Of a DNA stretch of 64,000 nt, positions 17,592 to 25,862 are shown piece after piece. The notes under the pieces are model-generated. The model did not search any database. It worked only from the letters and a program-made list of their open reading frames with translations, and was not told the origin of the DNA. Both the position numbers and the translations under genes were made by a program. The stretch is taken from assembly GCA_022843405.1 (NCBI GenBank), contig JALHNQ010000002.1, positions 84,040 through 148,039 on the forward strand, read 5' to 3'. This DNA is from Methylocystis sp. (lineage in GTDB: Bacteria > Pseudomonadota > Alphaproteobacteria > Rhizobiales > Beijerinckiaceae). Every line of letters begins with the position of its first letter. Position 1 is the stretch's first letter.

Positions 17592-18743
17592 GTGGCCATT
17601 CCGTTCCGTTACATTGCGAAAATCGGCGTCTATCTGCTCAAACAGCACCTGACGGGCGTGCAGCGCTATCCGCTCGTGCTGATGATGGAGCCGCTGTTCC
17701 GCTGCAATCTCGCCTGCGCCGGCTGCGGTAAGATCGACTATCCCGACCATATTCTCAACAAGCGGCTGTCGGTCGAGGACGCGCTGCGCTCGGTGGATGA
17801 ATGCGGCGCGCCGGTCGTTGTGCTCGCCGGCGGCGAGCCGCTGCTGCACAAGGACCTGCCGCAGATCGTCGAAGGAATCATCGCGCGCAAGAAGTTCGCC
17901 ATCGTCTGCACCAACGCCTTGTTGCTCGCCAAGAAGATCGATCTCTTCAAGCCGAGTCCCTATTTCACCTGGTCGATTCATCTCGACGGCGACAAGGAAA
18001 TGCACGACCACGCCGTCTGCCAGGACGGCGTCTATGATCGCGCGGTCGAAGCGATCAAGCTCGCCAAGTCGAAGGGCTTTCGCGTCACCACCAACAGCAC
18101 CTTCTTTTCCGACGCCGATCCCGAGCGCGTCGCCGAATTCCTCGACGCTACGATGGCGCTCGGCGTCGACGGCATGACGGTTTCGCCGGGCTACGCCTAT
18201 GAGCGCGCACCGGATCAGACGCATTTCCTGAACCGCACGCGCACGAAGGAGCTGTTCCGCGCCATTCTGCGCCGCGGCAAGGGCGGCAAGGCATGGGACT
18301 TCACCCAATCGTCGCTGTTCATGAATTTCCTCGCCGGCAACGTCAGCTACCGTTGCACGCCCTGGGGGATGCCGCTGCGCACGGTGTTCGGCTGGCAGCG
18401 TCCCTGCTATCTGCTTGGCGAGGGCTATGTGCCGACCTTCAAGCAGCTGATGGAAGAGACCAATTGGGACGCCTATGGCGTCGGCAATTACGAAAAATGC
18501 GCCGACTGCATGGTGCATTGCGGTTTCGAGGCGACCGCCGTCGCCGATTCGGTCCGCCGCCCTTGGCGAGCGGCCGCCGTCGCGCTCTTTGGCGTGCGCA
18601 CCGAAGGTCCCATGGCCCCTGACATTTCGCTCGAGAATCAGCGCCCGGCCGAATATGTCTTCGACGAGAATGTCGCCAAGCTTTCAGAGCTCCGCGAGCA
18701 TGAGGCGCAGCAACGGGCCCAGCAGCGGCCCACAGCGGCCTAG
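17592..18743 (+). CDS. hpnH: Hopanoid biosynthesis radical SAM protein HpnH (adenosylhopane synthase)
   Basis: The 383-residue protein has the radical SAM cluster motif CNLACAGC (Cys38, Cys42, Cys45), the GGEPLLHKDL motif near residue 95, and C-terminal cysteines (CADCMVHCGF) in the auxiliary region. HpnH joins the 5'-deoxyadenosyl group to diploptene, the first step of extended hopanoid synthesis. The start is GTG. The gene converges on hpnG, and their 3' ends overlap by 60 bases. In many relatives it follows hpnG in the same direction, so its orientation here is a rearrangement. Confidence 0.93.
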   Translation: MAIPFRYIAKIGVYLLKQHLTGVQRYPLVLMMEPLFRCNLACAGCGKIDYPDHILNKRLSVEDALRSVDECGAPVVVLAGGEPLLHKDLPQIVEGIIARKKFAIVCTNALLLAKKIDLFKPSPYFTWSIHLDGDKEMHDHAVCQDGVYDRAVEAIKLAKSKGFRVTTNSTFFSDADPERVAEFLDATMALGVDGMTVSPGYAYERAPDQTHFLNRTRTKELFRAILRRGKGGKAWDFTQSSLFMNFLAGNVSYRCTPWGMPLRTVFGWQRPCYLLGEGYVPTFKQLMEETNWDAYGVGNYEKCADCMVHCGFEATAVADSVRRPWRAAAVALFGVRTEGPMAPDISLENQRPAEYVFDENVAKLSELREHEAQQRAQQRPTAA

Positions 18744-19415
18744 CGAGACGAAGGCGGCGCGCGAGTCGAGGCCGGCGCGGATCATGCCGCCAAGCTGACC
18801 CGGCCCGCGGATGAGTTCGCGCGCGACTCCCATTGAGTCGATGTCGCCTTCGGGCGTCAGCGCCCTGGCGACGAGCGGCGGCAGCGCCCGCGCCGCCGGA
18901 TCGCTGATCGCGCGTAGCGCGACGAACGGGACATTGCGCCGCCGCGCGAAGTCTTCGGCAAGATGCGACTCCATGTCGACCGCGACCGCCTGCGCGCCTT
19001 CGCGCAGCGCCGCCTTGGCGGCCGGATGCATGGCTGGTTCGTCGACGCCGACGATGGCGCCGGGCGAGACTTTACAGCCGGCGGCGGCCGCGCCTTTCAT
19101 CAGCGCTGAAGAGAAACGCGAATGGGTGTCGCGCCTCTCTTCTCCCGCGACGACGACGTCCGCCACCACGACATGGCCGGGCCGCAGCGCATGATCGAGG
19201 CCGCCGGCGAGTCCGAAGCTGACGACGGCTGAGAAGTCCGCTTCGGCGAGCGCGTCGAGCCGGCGCCGAAGGCTCGCCGCATTCGCGCCGCTGCACAGCG
19301 TCGTGACGCCTTCGCCGGCGGCGCAGGCGGCCTCGCGCTTCATGCCGACGATGACCAGTATCGGCGCGAGCGCGTCGAGCTTGGCGGTCCTTCTACGGCT
19401 AGAATCGCGCGCCAT
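18684..19415 (-). CDS. hpnG: Hopanoid-associated phosphorylase HpnG
   Basis: The 243-residue protein is a nucleoside-phosphorylase-fold enzyme. It has VSFGLAGGLDHALRPGHVVVA for phosphate and base contacts, AVAVDMESHLAEDFA with the conserved Glu, and VALRAISDPAA. HpnG releases adenine from adenosylhopane, giving ribosylhopane. It is 12 bases downstream of shc, so it is probably co-transcribed with it. Its C-terminal 20 codons overlap the convergent hpnH. Confidence 0.9.
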   Translation of the reverse strand: MARDSSRRRTAKLDALAPILVIVGMKREAACAAGEGVTTLCSGANAASLRRRLDALAEADFSAVVSFGLAGGLDHALRPGHVVVADVVVAGEERRDTHSRFSSALMKGAAAAGCKVSPGAIVGVDEPAMHPAAKAALREGAQAVAVDMESHLAEDFARRRNVPFVALRAISDPAARALPPLVARALTPEGDIDSMGVARELIRGPGQLGGMIRAGLDSRAAFVSLGRCGPLLGPLLRLMLAEL

Positions 19416-19427
19416 CGCTCCTCCGGG

Positions 19428-21401
19428 CTAAAGCCCGGCCTGGACGAGCTTGCTGTTGGCGCGCTGCAAATTGCGATAGCGCGCCAGCGCCCAGAGCGGG
19501 AAGAATTTTCCATAGCCATGATAGCGCAAATAGAAGACGCGCGGAAAACCCGTGGCGGTAAATCGCGCCTCGTTCCACAGCCCGCCGTCGTTCTGCGTCG
19601 CTTGCAGATAGGCGATCCCCTTTGCCACGGCCGGATGGTCGACGTCGCCCGCGGCCATCAGCCCGAGCAGCGCCCAGGCTGTTTGCGACGCGGTCGAGGG
19701 GGCCTGCTCATAGCCCTTGTAATCGAGCTTGTAGCTTGAAAGATCTTCGCCCCAGCCGCCGTCGTCATTCTGAATGGCGGCGAGCCAGGCGACAGCGCGA
19801 CGATAGGCGTCATGATCATGCAGCAGGCCGGCGGCGTTGAGCGCACAAAGCGTCGACCAGGTTCCATAGATGTAATTCGCGCCCCAGCGGCCGAACCAGC
19901 TGCCGTCCTTCTCCTGTTCCTTGATCAGATAATTGACGCCGCGCTTGAGACATTCGCTTGTTTCGATCGTGTCGCCGAGCTGCGCCAACATCGAGACGCA
20001 GCGCGCCGAAACATCCGCCGTCGGCGGATCGAGCAGCGCGCCATGATCGGCGAAAGGGATGTGGTTGAGATAATGACAGGTGTTGTCGGCGTCGAAGGCG
20101 CCCCAACCGCCGTTCTTCGACTGCATGCCGACGATCCATTCCTTGGCGCGGGCGATGCGCGCGTCATAGGGCCGGGACGCGTCATTCGCCGTCAGCCGGT
20201 CCATCGCCGTGACGACGACAGCGGTGTCGTCGACGTCCGGATAGTATGCGTTGGCGTATTGGAACGCCCATCCGCCGGGCCGAAGGTCCGGCCGCGTCGC
20301 CGCCCAGTCGCCCTTCACGTCGAGCACTTGCAGGGGCGCAAGCCATTCGCAGGCCGCGCGGGCGGCGTCGCGTGCGTCTTCGTCGCCGGTTTCAAGCAGC
20401 GTGTGCGCCGTCAGACATGTGTCCCACACCGGCGAAACGCAGGGCTGGCAATAGGCTTCATTCTCGTTCACGACGAGCAGCCGTTCGATCGCCCCGCGCG
20501 CGAGCTTCTTGCGCGCGTCGTCGTCCGCGATGCCGAGCACGTCATACATCAGCAGACTGTTGACCATCGACGGAAAGATGCCGCCCAGCCCATCGACGCC
20601 ATTCAGGCGCTCGGTGGTCCATTTCTCGGCAAGTTTGATCGAGCGCTCGCGCGGCCCCTTGGGCATGTGCGGCTCGATGAGGCGCAGCAGTCTGTCGACT
20701 TCCCCGAAGATATGCGCCCAGGGCCAGGTCTGGTGTTCGCCCTTCGGCCAGACCTTCACCTCTTCCGGCGGCGTCGCGAAGAGTTCTGGAATGTGGACGT
20801 TCCTGGGGTTCTTCGCCCGCGGCTTTTTCGTCATCAGCACCAGGAGTGGCACGAGAACGGTGCGGCCCCAGTAGGAAATCTTGTCGAGATGGAAGGGAAA
20901 CCACTTCGGCAACAGCATGATTTCGACAGGCATCACCGGCACGCCGCGCCAGGGTATTTCGCCATAGAGCGCAAGCAGCGCGCGGGTAAAGACGTTGCTT
21001 TTCGCCGCGCCGCCATAGGCGAGAATCGCTGCGCGGGCGCGCGCCATATGCGGCGCGTCGACGTCGTCGCCGATCATCTTGAGCGCGAAATAGGCCTTGA
21101 CGCTGGCGCTGATGTTGAGGCGCCCGTCCTGGAAGAGCGGCCAGCCGCCGTGGTCGCCCTGGCAGCGGCGCAGATAAACGCCGATCTTGCGTTCGAGTTC
21201 GGCGTCGACCGGCTCGGCGCGAAAATGGCGCATCAGCACATATTCGGCCGGAATGGTGGTGTCGGCTTCGAGTTCGAAGCAGAAATGTCCGTCGGTCTTG
21301 CGCAGCGACAGCAGCGCGCCTTTGGCGTTCTCGATGCTCGCCTCGAGCGCTTCGGTCGACACGGCGGTGAAATGATCGTCAATGCGCGCGGCGACGTTCA
21401 T
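19428..21401 (-). CDS. shc: Squalene-hopene cyclase
   Basis: The 657-residue enzyme has the catalytic DXDD-type acid motif within YPDVDDTAVV near residue 370 and repeated QW motifs (for example SKNGGWGAFD, KDGSWFGRWG, NDDGGWGEDL). It cyclises squalene to hopene/hopanol as a monotopic membrane protein. I place the start at the ATG with AAAAGGA seven bases upstream; an ATG six codons earlier is possible. It lies 24 bases behind the XRE regulator gene and 12 bases ahead of hpnG, forming a likely three-gene unit. Confidence 0.95.
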   Translation of the reverse strand: MNVAARIDDHFTAVSTEALEASIENAKGALLSLRKTDGHFCFELEADTTIPAEYVLMRHFRAEPVDAELERKIGVYLRRCQGDHGGWPLFQDGRLNISASVKAYFALKMIGDDVDAPHMARARAAILAYGGAAKSNVFTRALLALYGEIPWRGVPVMPVEIMLLPKWFPFHLDKISYWGRTVLVPLLVLMTKKPRAKNPRNVHIPELFATPPEEVKVWPKGEHQTWPWAHIFGEVDRLLRLIEPHMPKGPRERSIKLAEKWTTERLNGVDGLGGIFPSMVNSLLMYDVLGIADDDARKKLARGAIERLLVVNENEAYCQPCVSPVWDTCLTAHTLLETGDEDARDAARAACEWLAPLQVLDVKGDWAATRPDLRPGGWAFQYANAYYPDVDDTAVVVTAMDRLTANDASRPYDARIARAKEWIVGMQSKNGGWGAFDADNTCHYLNHIPFADHGALLDPPTADVSARCVSMLAQLGDTIETSECLKRGVNYLIKEQEKDGSWFGRWGANYIYGTWSTLCALNAAGLLHDHDAYRRAVAWLAAIQNDDGGWGEDLSSYKLDYKGYEQAPSTASQTAWALLGLMAAGDVDHPAVAKGIAYLQATQNDGGLWNEARFTATGFPRVFYLRYHGYGKFFPLWALARYRNLQRANSKLVQAGL

Positions 21402-21425
21402 TGCAATTCCTTTTGACATTTGCGT

Positions 21426-21833
21426 TCAGGCGACGCTGAGCGTCGCGGCTTTGGTCGATTGGCGGTGCGGCTTGACGACGATTTCGACATCCTGTCCGAG
21501 CGCGACGAGGAATCGCAGCAGCCGCTCCAGCGAGAATTGCCTGAAGTCGCCGTGCAGCAGCTTCGATACGTCCGGCTGCTTGACGCCGAAAAGTTCGGCG
21601 GCCTGCACCTGTTTCAATCCCCGCTCCTTTAAGAGCGCCTCGATCTTGCGGACGAGTTGCGCCTTGAGGAAATTGTCGTCGGCAGGCGCTGCTAGAGCGC
21701 GCTGCGAAAAAGTGGGAACCGGTTTTTCGCGCAAAGCGCGCTCTAAGCTTTTAGAATCGATCACGTCATCTGCGTTCAGGCGAGTCCGCCTGAACGCAGC
21801 GTGATCTAGAGCGGCGGTTGAGTCTTCGGTCAT
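21426..21833 (-). CDS. XRE-family regulator with a repeat-encoded insertion near its N terminus
   Basis: Residues 50-125 form a helix-turn-helix protein of the HigA/NadS-like type (LKAQLVRKIEALLKERG, then QVQAAELFGVKQPDVSKLL as the recognition region). Such proteins usually act as antitoxins or autoregulators. No toxin gene is adjacent; instead it precedes shc. Residues 9-47 are translated from a copy of the CTAG-bounded repeat inserted in frame without a stop, between the short MTEDST start typical of this family and the DNA-binding part. The protein may still fold because the insertion precedes the HTH. A palindromic operator lies just upstream. Confidence 0.75.
   Translation of the reverse strand: MTEDSTAALDHAAFRRTRLNADDVIDSKSLERALREKPVPTFSQRALAAPADDNFLKAQLVRKIEALLKERGLKQVQAAELFGVKQPDVSKLLHGDFRQFSLERLLRFLVALGQDVEIVVKPHRQSTKAATLSVA
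21692..21809. repeat. CTAG-bounded palindromic repeat, copy B (inside the XRE gene)
   Basis: A 118-bp unit lies in the opposite orientation to copy A and is also bounded by CTAG. The left hairpin arms here read CTGCGTTCAGGCG and CGCCTGAACGCAG. All three differences from copy A are matched on the opposite arm. If one CTAG is a target copy, the net insertion is 114 bases, exactly 38 codons. Confidence 0.9.
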
Positions 21834-21882
21834 GATTCTGGCTTGTGGAAAAGCGCGAGGCGCAGTTGCGCCGAGCGCATTG

Positions 21883-21909
21883 GCTATAGTGAATTGACTA
21901 TATCGTCAA
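21883..21909 (-). promoter_or_regulatory. Candidate promoter and operator of the XRE-shc-hpnG unit
   Basis: A perfect palindrome TATAGT-GAATTG-ACTATA at 21885-21902 lies 52 bases ahead of the XRE start. It overlaps a minus-strand TTGACG (21904-21909) and TATAGC (21883-21888) spaced by 15 bases. Placement fits autorepression by the XRE protein. The short spacer makes the promoter tentative; the palindrome is clear. Confidence 0.55.
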
Positions 21910-22089
21910 GCCGCGCCCGGCTCGACGATCGCCTTGGCAAGGAAAGACGCCTGGTTGCGGAGTTTGAAGGTCACATGCCTGACAGCTCTTTGTGCAATTA
22001 TTGGAAATGAAGGCGATTTTCGCGTGATGAAAACGAAGTTTTAACTATCCGCCGCCGATGGTCTTTGCAGCAGCGTTGGAGGGATAGGC

Positions 22090-22731
22090 ATGGCTATGAA
22101 ACTCGAAGGCAGACGCGCATTGGCCGACCTTGCGGCCGGCAAGTTTTCGTTTGAGATGGTCGACGCCATCAAGGATCATGTCGGCGCGCTCGAGACGGAG
22201 CTGGAGCGCGTCAGGACAGAGGCGGAGCGGACCGGCGCGCTATATGAGCGCGCCGTCAATGCGGCGAGGCAGCAGGAATATAAGATTTTGCGGCTCGAAG
22301 CCGACCTGCGCACGGCGAATGAGAGAGTCTACGCTCTGTTGAAGGCGAATGCGCTGACTGAAACCGCCCTCAACGCGGCGAAGCGCGGCATCGCAACCGT
22401 CGTCGACTATCTCCCCGTCGCGCGAGATCATGCCGAGACGGGATTGAAGCGGACGCTGGCCTATCTCGCGACCGTCGATTTCAAGGGCAAGTTCGAGGCG
22501 CTGAAGGCGCATCCGATGACCGAGCAGGCGCTGCGCGAGATTGAGCGCCTCGCCGGGAAACTTGTCGAATATCTCCCCGTCGCGCGCAAGCAGGCGGTAG
22601 AGGGTTCGAAGAAGACTCTGAACTATCTCTCGACCACAGGTCTGCCGGCCGTAAGGACGCAGCTCGCCGCTATCGTCGAAAAGGCGTCGGTCTATATCGC
22701 CGACCTGCAAAAGAAGGTCGCGTCGCTCTGA
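22090..22731 (+). CDS. Coiled-coil protein with an internal duplication, unknown function
   Basis: This 213-residue protein is almost entirely helical, with a heptad-rich first half (VGALETELERVRTEAERTGALYERA). A roughly 60-residue unit is repeated: VVDYLPVARDHAETGLKRTL around 103 is echoed by LVEYLPVARKQAVEGSKKTL around 155. The pattern suggests a structural or surface-binding protein, perhaps phasin-like, but I do not recognise the family. It has a strong GGAGGG site. It separates the hpnB-E operon from the XRE-shc-hpnG unit and points toward hpnE. Confidence 0.7.
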   Translation: MAMKLEGRRALADLAAGKFSFEMVDAIKDHVGALETELERVRTEAERTGALYERAVNAARQQEYKILRLEADLRTANERVYALLKANALTETALNAAKRGIATVVDYLPVARDHAETGLKRTLAYLATVDFKGKFEALKAHPMTEQALREIERLAGKLVEYLPVARKQAVEGSKKTLNYLSTTGLPAVRTQLAAIVEKASVYIADLQKKVASL

Positions 22732-22770
22732 TGGGCAGGCGCGGCAAAGCCGTGCCGTACGCAAGGGCCG

Positions 22771-22850
22771 CGTCATTGCGAGCGAAGCGAAGCAATCCGG
22801 AGCGGTCGCGCGTCTGGAGGGCTTCGTTGCTTTCGTGCTTCGCAATGACG
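22771..22850. repeat. Inverted repeat between convergent genes (GTCATTGCGAGCGAAGCGAAGCAA type)
   Basis: CGTCATTGCGAGCGAAGC on the left and GCTTCGCAATGACG on the right form an imperfect long hairpin. This is a very common intergenic repeat in proteobacteria. It sits between the coiled-coil gene and hpnE and could end transcription from both sides. Confidence 0.7.
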
Positions 22851-22861
22851 ATGGCGTCCGA

Positions 22862-24106
22862 TTAACGGCGACCAGCCAATTCCGCCGCCTTGTAGCCTGA
22901 GCGTATCGAGCCCTCGATCGTCGCCGGCAGGCCGGTATTCGTCCAGTCGCCGGCAAGCCACAGATTGACCCATGAGGTCGTCGCGTCGGGCCGACGCTTC
23001 TCCTGCGCCGGCGTCGCGGCGAAGGTGGCGCGCTTCTCCTTGACGATCTGCCAGGGCGGCGGCGTGGCCGGCAGGCTCGTCGCGGCGGCGACCTCCGCCC
23101 AGATTTTTTCCGCAAGCGCTTCGCGCGGTTCGTCGATCAGGCGATCCGCGCCGCTGATCGTCACTGAGAGGCGATCGTCGAAGGCGAACAGCCATTCGGT
23201 CAGCGTTCCGATCATGCCGAGCAGCAACGGCTGACCCTCAGGCGGCGGGATCTTGAAATGCGCGTTGAGAATCGCGCGAAAATCATTGGGCGCGACGAGA
23301 CCGGGCACAAGCTCCTGGGCGATCCATGGCGGCGTCGCGAGAACGACCGCATCGCCTTTTTCGAGCGTCATTTCCGTATCGCCAAAGCGCAGCGCGGCGA
23401 CGCGAGAATCCTCAAAGGCGATTTCGCGCAGACGCGCGCCGAAGCGCGGCTCGACGCCTCTGGCGCGAAGCATGCGCAGTGCCGGCTCGATGAAGGCGTC
23501 GCCGAGGCCGCCTTTCGCCACCATGGGGCGACAGGCGTCGCCGCCCGCCGCGAGCGTTTCACGCAGCACGGCGCCGGCGAGCGTGGCGGACGCCTCTTCA
23601 GGTTCGGTGTTGAGCGCGGAGAGCAGAACCGGGCGCCAAAGGCGCTCCCATAGCGGGCCATGGCAGCGAATGGTTTCGCCGATGGTCGCGCCCTTCCTGG
23701 CGAAGAGCAGTCTGCCGGCGTCGAAATAAGCGAGCGGTCCGGCGCCGGGGACGCGGCGGTTGGCGACGAATATCCACCAGGGAACGCGCGAGGCGTTGGG
23801 ACGCAGCCGCCAGCGCTCGCCCGTGCGCGCGTCGAGAAAATCGAACGCGCATTCGTTAGGGCCGACGAGCGCGTCGCTCGCGCCGATGCGATTGGCGTAA
23901 TCGCGCGCCGCCGCATTGCCGGAGAGCAGTAGATGATTGCCGTTGTCGATCGTCAGGCCGAGCGTTGCGTCGAAATAGGAGCGGCAGCGTCCCCCCGCCA
24001 TGCGCGCGGCCTCATAGAGCGCGACGCGACGGCCGTCGTCGGCAAGGCGCAGCGCGCAAGCGAGCCCGGCGAGGCCCGCGCCGACCACATGAATCGTTTC
24101 GCTCAC
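22862..24106 (-). CDS. hpnE: Hydroxysqualene dehydroxylase HpnE
   Basis: The 414-residue FAD amine-oxidase-fold protein starts with the dinucleotide site HVVGAGLAGLACALRLADDG and YEAARMAGGRCRSY. It ends in LAGDWTNTGLPATIEGSIRSGY, the conserved C-terminal FAD motif. HpnE reduces hydroxysqualene to squalene, the last step of the HpnC-D-E route that feeds squalene-hopene cyclase. Its ATG overlaps the hpnD stop as ATGA. Confidence 0.93.
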   Translation of the reverse strand: MSETIHVVGAGLAGLACALRLADDGRRVALYEAARMAGGRCRSYFDATLGLTIDNGNHLLLSGNAAARDYANRIGASDALVGPNECAFDFLDARTGERWRLRPNASRVPWWIFVANRRVPGAGPLAYFDAGRLLFARKGATIGETIRCHGPLWERLWRPVLLSALNTEPEEASATLAGAVLRETLAAGGDACRPMVAKGGLGDAFIEPALRMLRARGVEPRFGARLREIAFEDSRVAALRFGDTEMTLEKGDAVVLATPPWIAQELVPGLVAPNDFRAILNAHFKIPPPEGQPLLLGMIGTLTEWLFAFDDRLSVTISGADRLIDEPREALAEKIWAEVAAATSLPATPPPWQIVKEKRATFAATPAQEKRRPDATTSWVNLWLAGDWTNTGLPATIEGSIRSGYKAAELAGRR

Positions 24107-24978
24107 GAGAAGGCGTGGCGCAAGAAGGCGCTGATGAGTTTCAGGCGCGACGCCCGCACCGGCGCGCGCGGCGGCGAGAAGCCTCGGGCGGCGAGACCGT
24201 CGAGGATCGATCGATAGCCGGCGGCCATCAGATAGGGCGCTTTCACCGCGCGCTTCGGCAGGCCCGCCATCACCAGATCAGCCTGATCATAATGTTCGCG
24301 GGCGCGGCAGACGACCGGCGCGCAAATCTCTTCAAGCGAGGGATGCGACAGCACGGCGTGCGGCGCGAAGCTTGTCAGCCCGGCGGTTTCAATGGCTTCG
24401 CGCGGCAGATACAGGCGTCCGCGCGCGGCGTCCTCGTCGAGGTCGCGCAAGATGTTGGTAAGCTGCAGCGCCCGTCCGAGATGATAGGCGAGCAATTTTG
24501 GTCCTGTCGGCAATTCGCATTCGGCGCTCGGCTCCTCGTCCACGAGGCCGAACGCGCGCACCGACAGTCGTCCGACGGCGCTCGCGACACGATCGCAATA
24601 GAGTTCGAGCTTTTCCCACTCCGGCGCGCAAATATCCTCCTCAACGTCCATCGCCATCCCGTCGATCACCGATTCGAAATCGGCGCGGTCGAGCCGGAAA
24701 CGGCGGACGGGTTCGGCGAGAAAACTCACGCGGGCGCGGATGCGGCCGGCGTAAAGCTCATCGAGGTCGGCGCGCCACTGGTCGAGCGCGGCGCGCCGTA
24801 AGGCGCGGTCGCCCTCATCGTCGGCGATGTCGTCGACCGAGCGGCAGAAGGCGTAAATCGCGAACATGGCGTCGCGTCGCGGCGGCTCGAGGATGCGCAT
24901 CGCCAGATAGAAGGAGCTTTTTGTGGCGATGGCGCGCGTGCGCAGCGTCGCCGAATCGGCAAGCGCGTCCATTGTCAT
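24103..24978 (-). CDS. hpnD: Presqualene diphosphate synthase HpnD
   Basis: The 291-residue trans-isoprenyl synthase has two Asp-rich motifs: RSVDDIADDEGD near residue 46 and NILRDLDEDAARGRLYLP near 175. It condenses two farnesyl diphosphates to presqualene diphosphate. It overlaps both neighbours by four bases, which implies translational coupling across hpnC-D-E. Confidence 0.93.
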   Translation of the reverse strand: MTMDALADSATLRTRAIATKSSFYLAMRILEPPRRDAMFAIYAFCRSVDDIADDEGDRALRRAALDQWRADLDELYAGRIRARVSFLAEPVRRFRLDRADFESVIDGMAMDVEEDICAPEWEKLELYCDRVASAVGRLSVRAFGLVDEEPSAECELPTGPKLLAYHLGRALQLTNILRDLDEDAARGRLYLPREAIETAGLTSFAPHAVLSHPSLEEICAPVVCRAREHYDQADLVMAGLPKRAVKAPYLMAAGYRSILDGLAARGFSPPRAPVRASRLKLISAFLRHAFS

Positions 24979-25862
24979 TGGCGCGTTCTCGGAATGGCCG
25001 GCGAAGCCGCGCGGGGACGCGAAATCCGGCGAAGCAGCGCGCCGATCGCGCCGATCGCGCCTTTCGCGGCGAAACCGAGCTTGCCTTCATGGACCTTGTC
25101 GCTGAGCGGATCGGCGACCGCGAGCCGCGCGACGAGATGTTCGGCGAGGGTTTGGATGGCGCCGACCTCCATGGCGAGTCGCGCATCATCGATCAGGTCC
25201 GCGAAGCAGCGCGATTCGGCGAGAAGACGCGCGGTTTTTTGGTTCAGTTCGCTTATCGCCGCGCGCAGCGGCGGCGGCGCTTTCTCCTGAGCCAGCATCT
25301 CCACCGCAGCGCCATGCGCCGCGAGCGTGTCCTGAGGCAGATAGACCCGGTCGATGTCGCGGTAGTCCTTGCCGCAATCCTGCAGATGATTGATGACCTG
25401 CAGCGCGGCGCAGAGCGCGTCATTCGCCGCCCAGACGCGGCCGGGATTTTCGCCATGGACGTCGCAGACGAAGCGTCCGACTGGCATCGCCGAATAGCGG
25501 CAATAGTCGATGAGATCGTCCCAGTCGCGATAGCGCAACTGCGTCACGTCGCGCTTGAAGGCGACGATCAGGTCGCGCGCATGCTGCGGATCGAGGCCGC
25601 GCTCGCGACATGTGTCGCGCAGACGGCGCGCGACCGGCGCATCCGCTTCCGGCTTTCCCGAAAGCGCGTCATCGAGCGCGTCCAGGAGATCGAGCTTTTC
25701 CTGCGCGCCGAGCGTGGGATGATCGGCGATGTCGTCGGCGGCGCGAACGAAATCATAGAAGGCGAGGATCGGCGCGCGATGGCGCGGCGCGATCAAAAAG
25801 GAGGCGACGGGAAAATTTTCGTCGCGATGGGTCTTTCCCGAACTCGTCCGCGCAATGTCCAT
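24975..25862 (-). CDS. hpnC: Hydroxysqualene synthase HpnC
   Basis: The 295-residue protein is a squalene/phytoene synthase-fold enzyme, starting with ENFPVASFLIAPRHRAPILAFY and carrying VRAADDIADHP as the first Asp motif. The second site reads NHLQDCGKDYRDIDRVYLP. HpnC converts presqualene diphosphate to hydroxysqualene. Its first 23 codons overlap the end of hpnB, far more than the usual four-base overlap. Confidence 0.92.
   Translation of the reverse strand: MDIARTSSGKTHRDENFPVASFLIAPRHRAPILAFYDFVRAADDIADHPTLGAQEKLDLLDALDDALSGKPEADAPVARRLRDTCRERGLDPQHARDLIVAFKRDVTQLRYRDWDDLIDYCRYSAMPVGRFVCDVHGENPGRVWAANDALCAALQVINHLQDCGKDYRDIDRVYLPQDTLAAHGAAVEMLAQEKAPPPLRAAISELNQKTARLLAESRCFADLIDDARLAMEVGAIQTLAEHLVARLAVADPLSDKVHEGKLGFAAKGAIGAIGALLRRISRPRAASPAIPRTRQ

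Noticed and set aside
19812..21416. A 534-codon open frame opposite to squalene-hopene cyclase
   Set aside because: It is the antisense of a certain gene in GC-rich DNA, with Arg/Asp/Val-rich sequence and no domain.
21834..22089. A toxin gene upstream of the XRE gene, as in HigB/HigA pairs
   Set aside because: No open frame of suitable length or RelE/HigB-like sequence is present; only the operator-like palindrome is seen.
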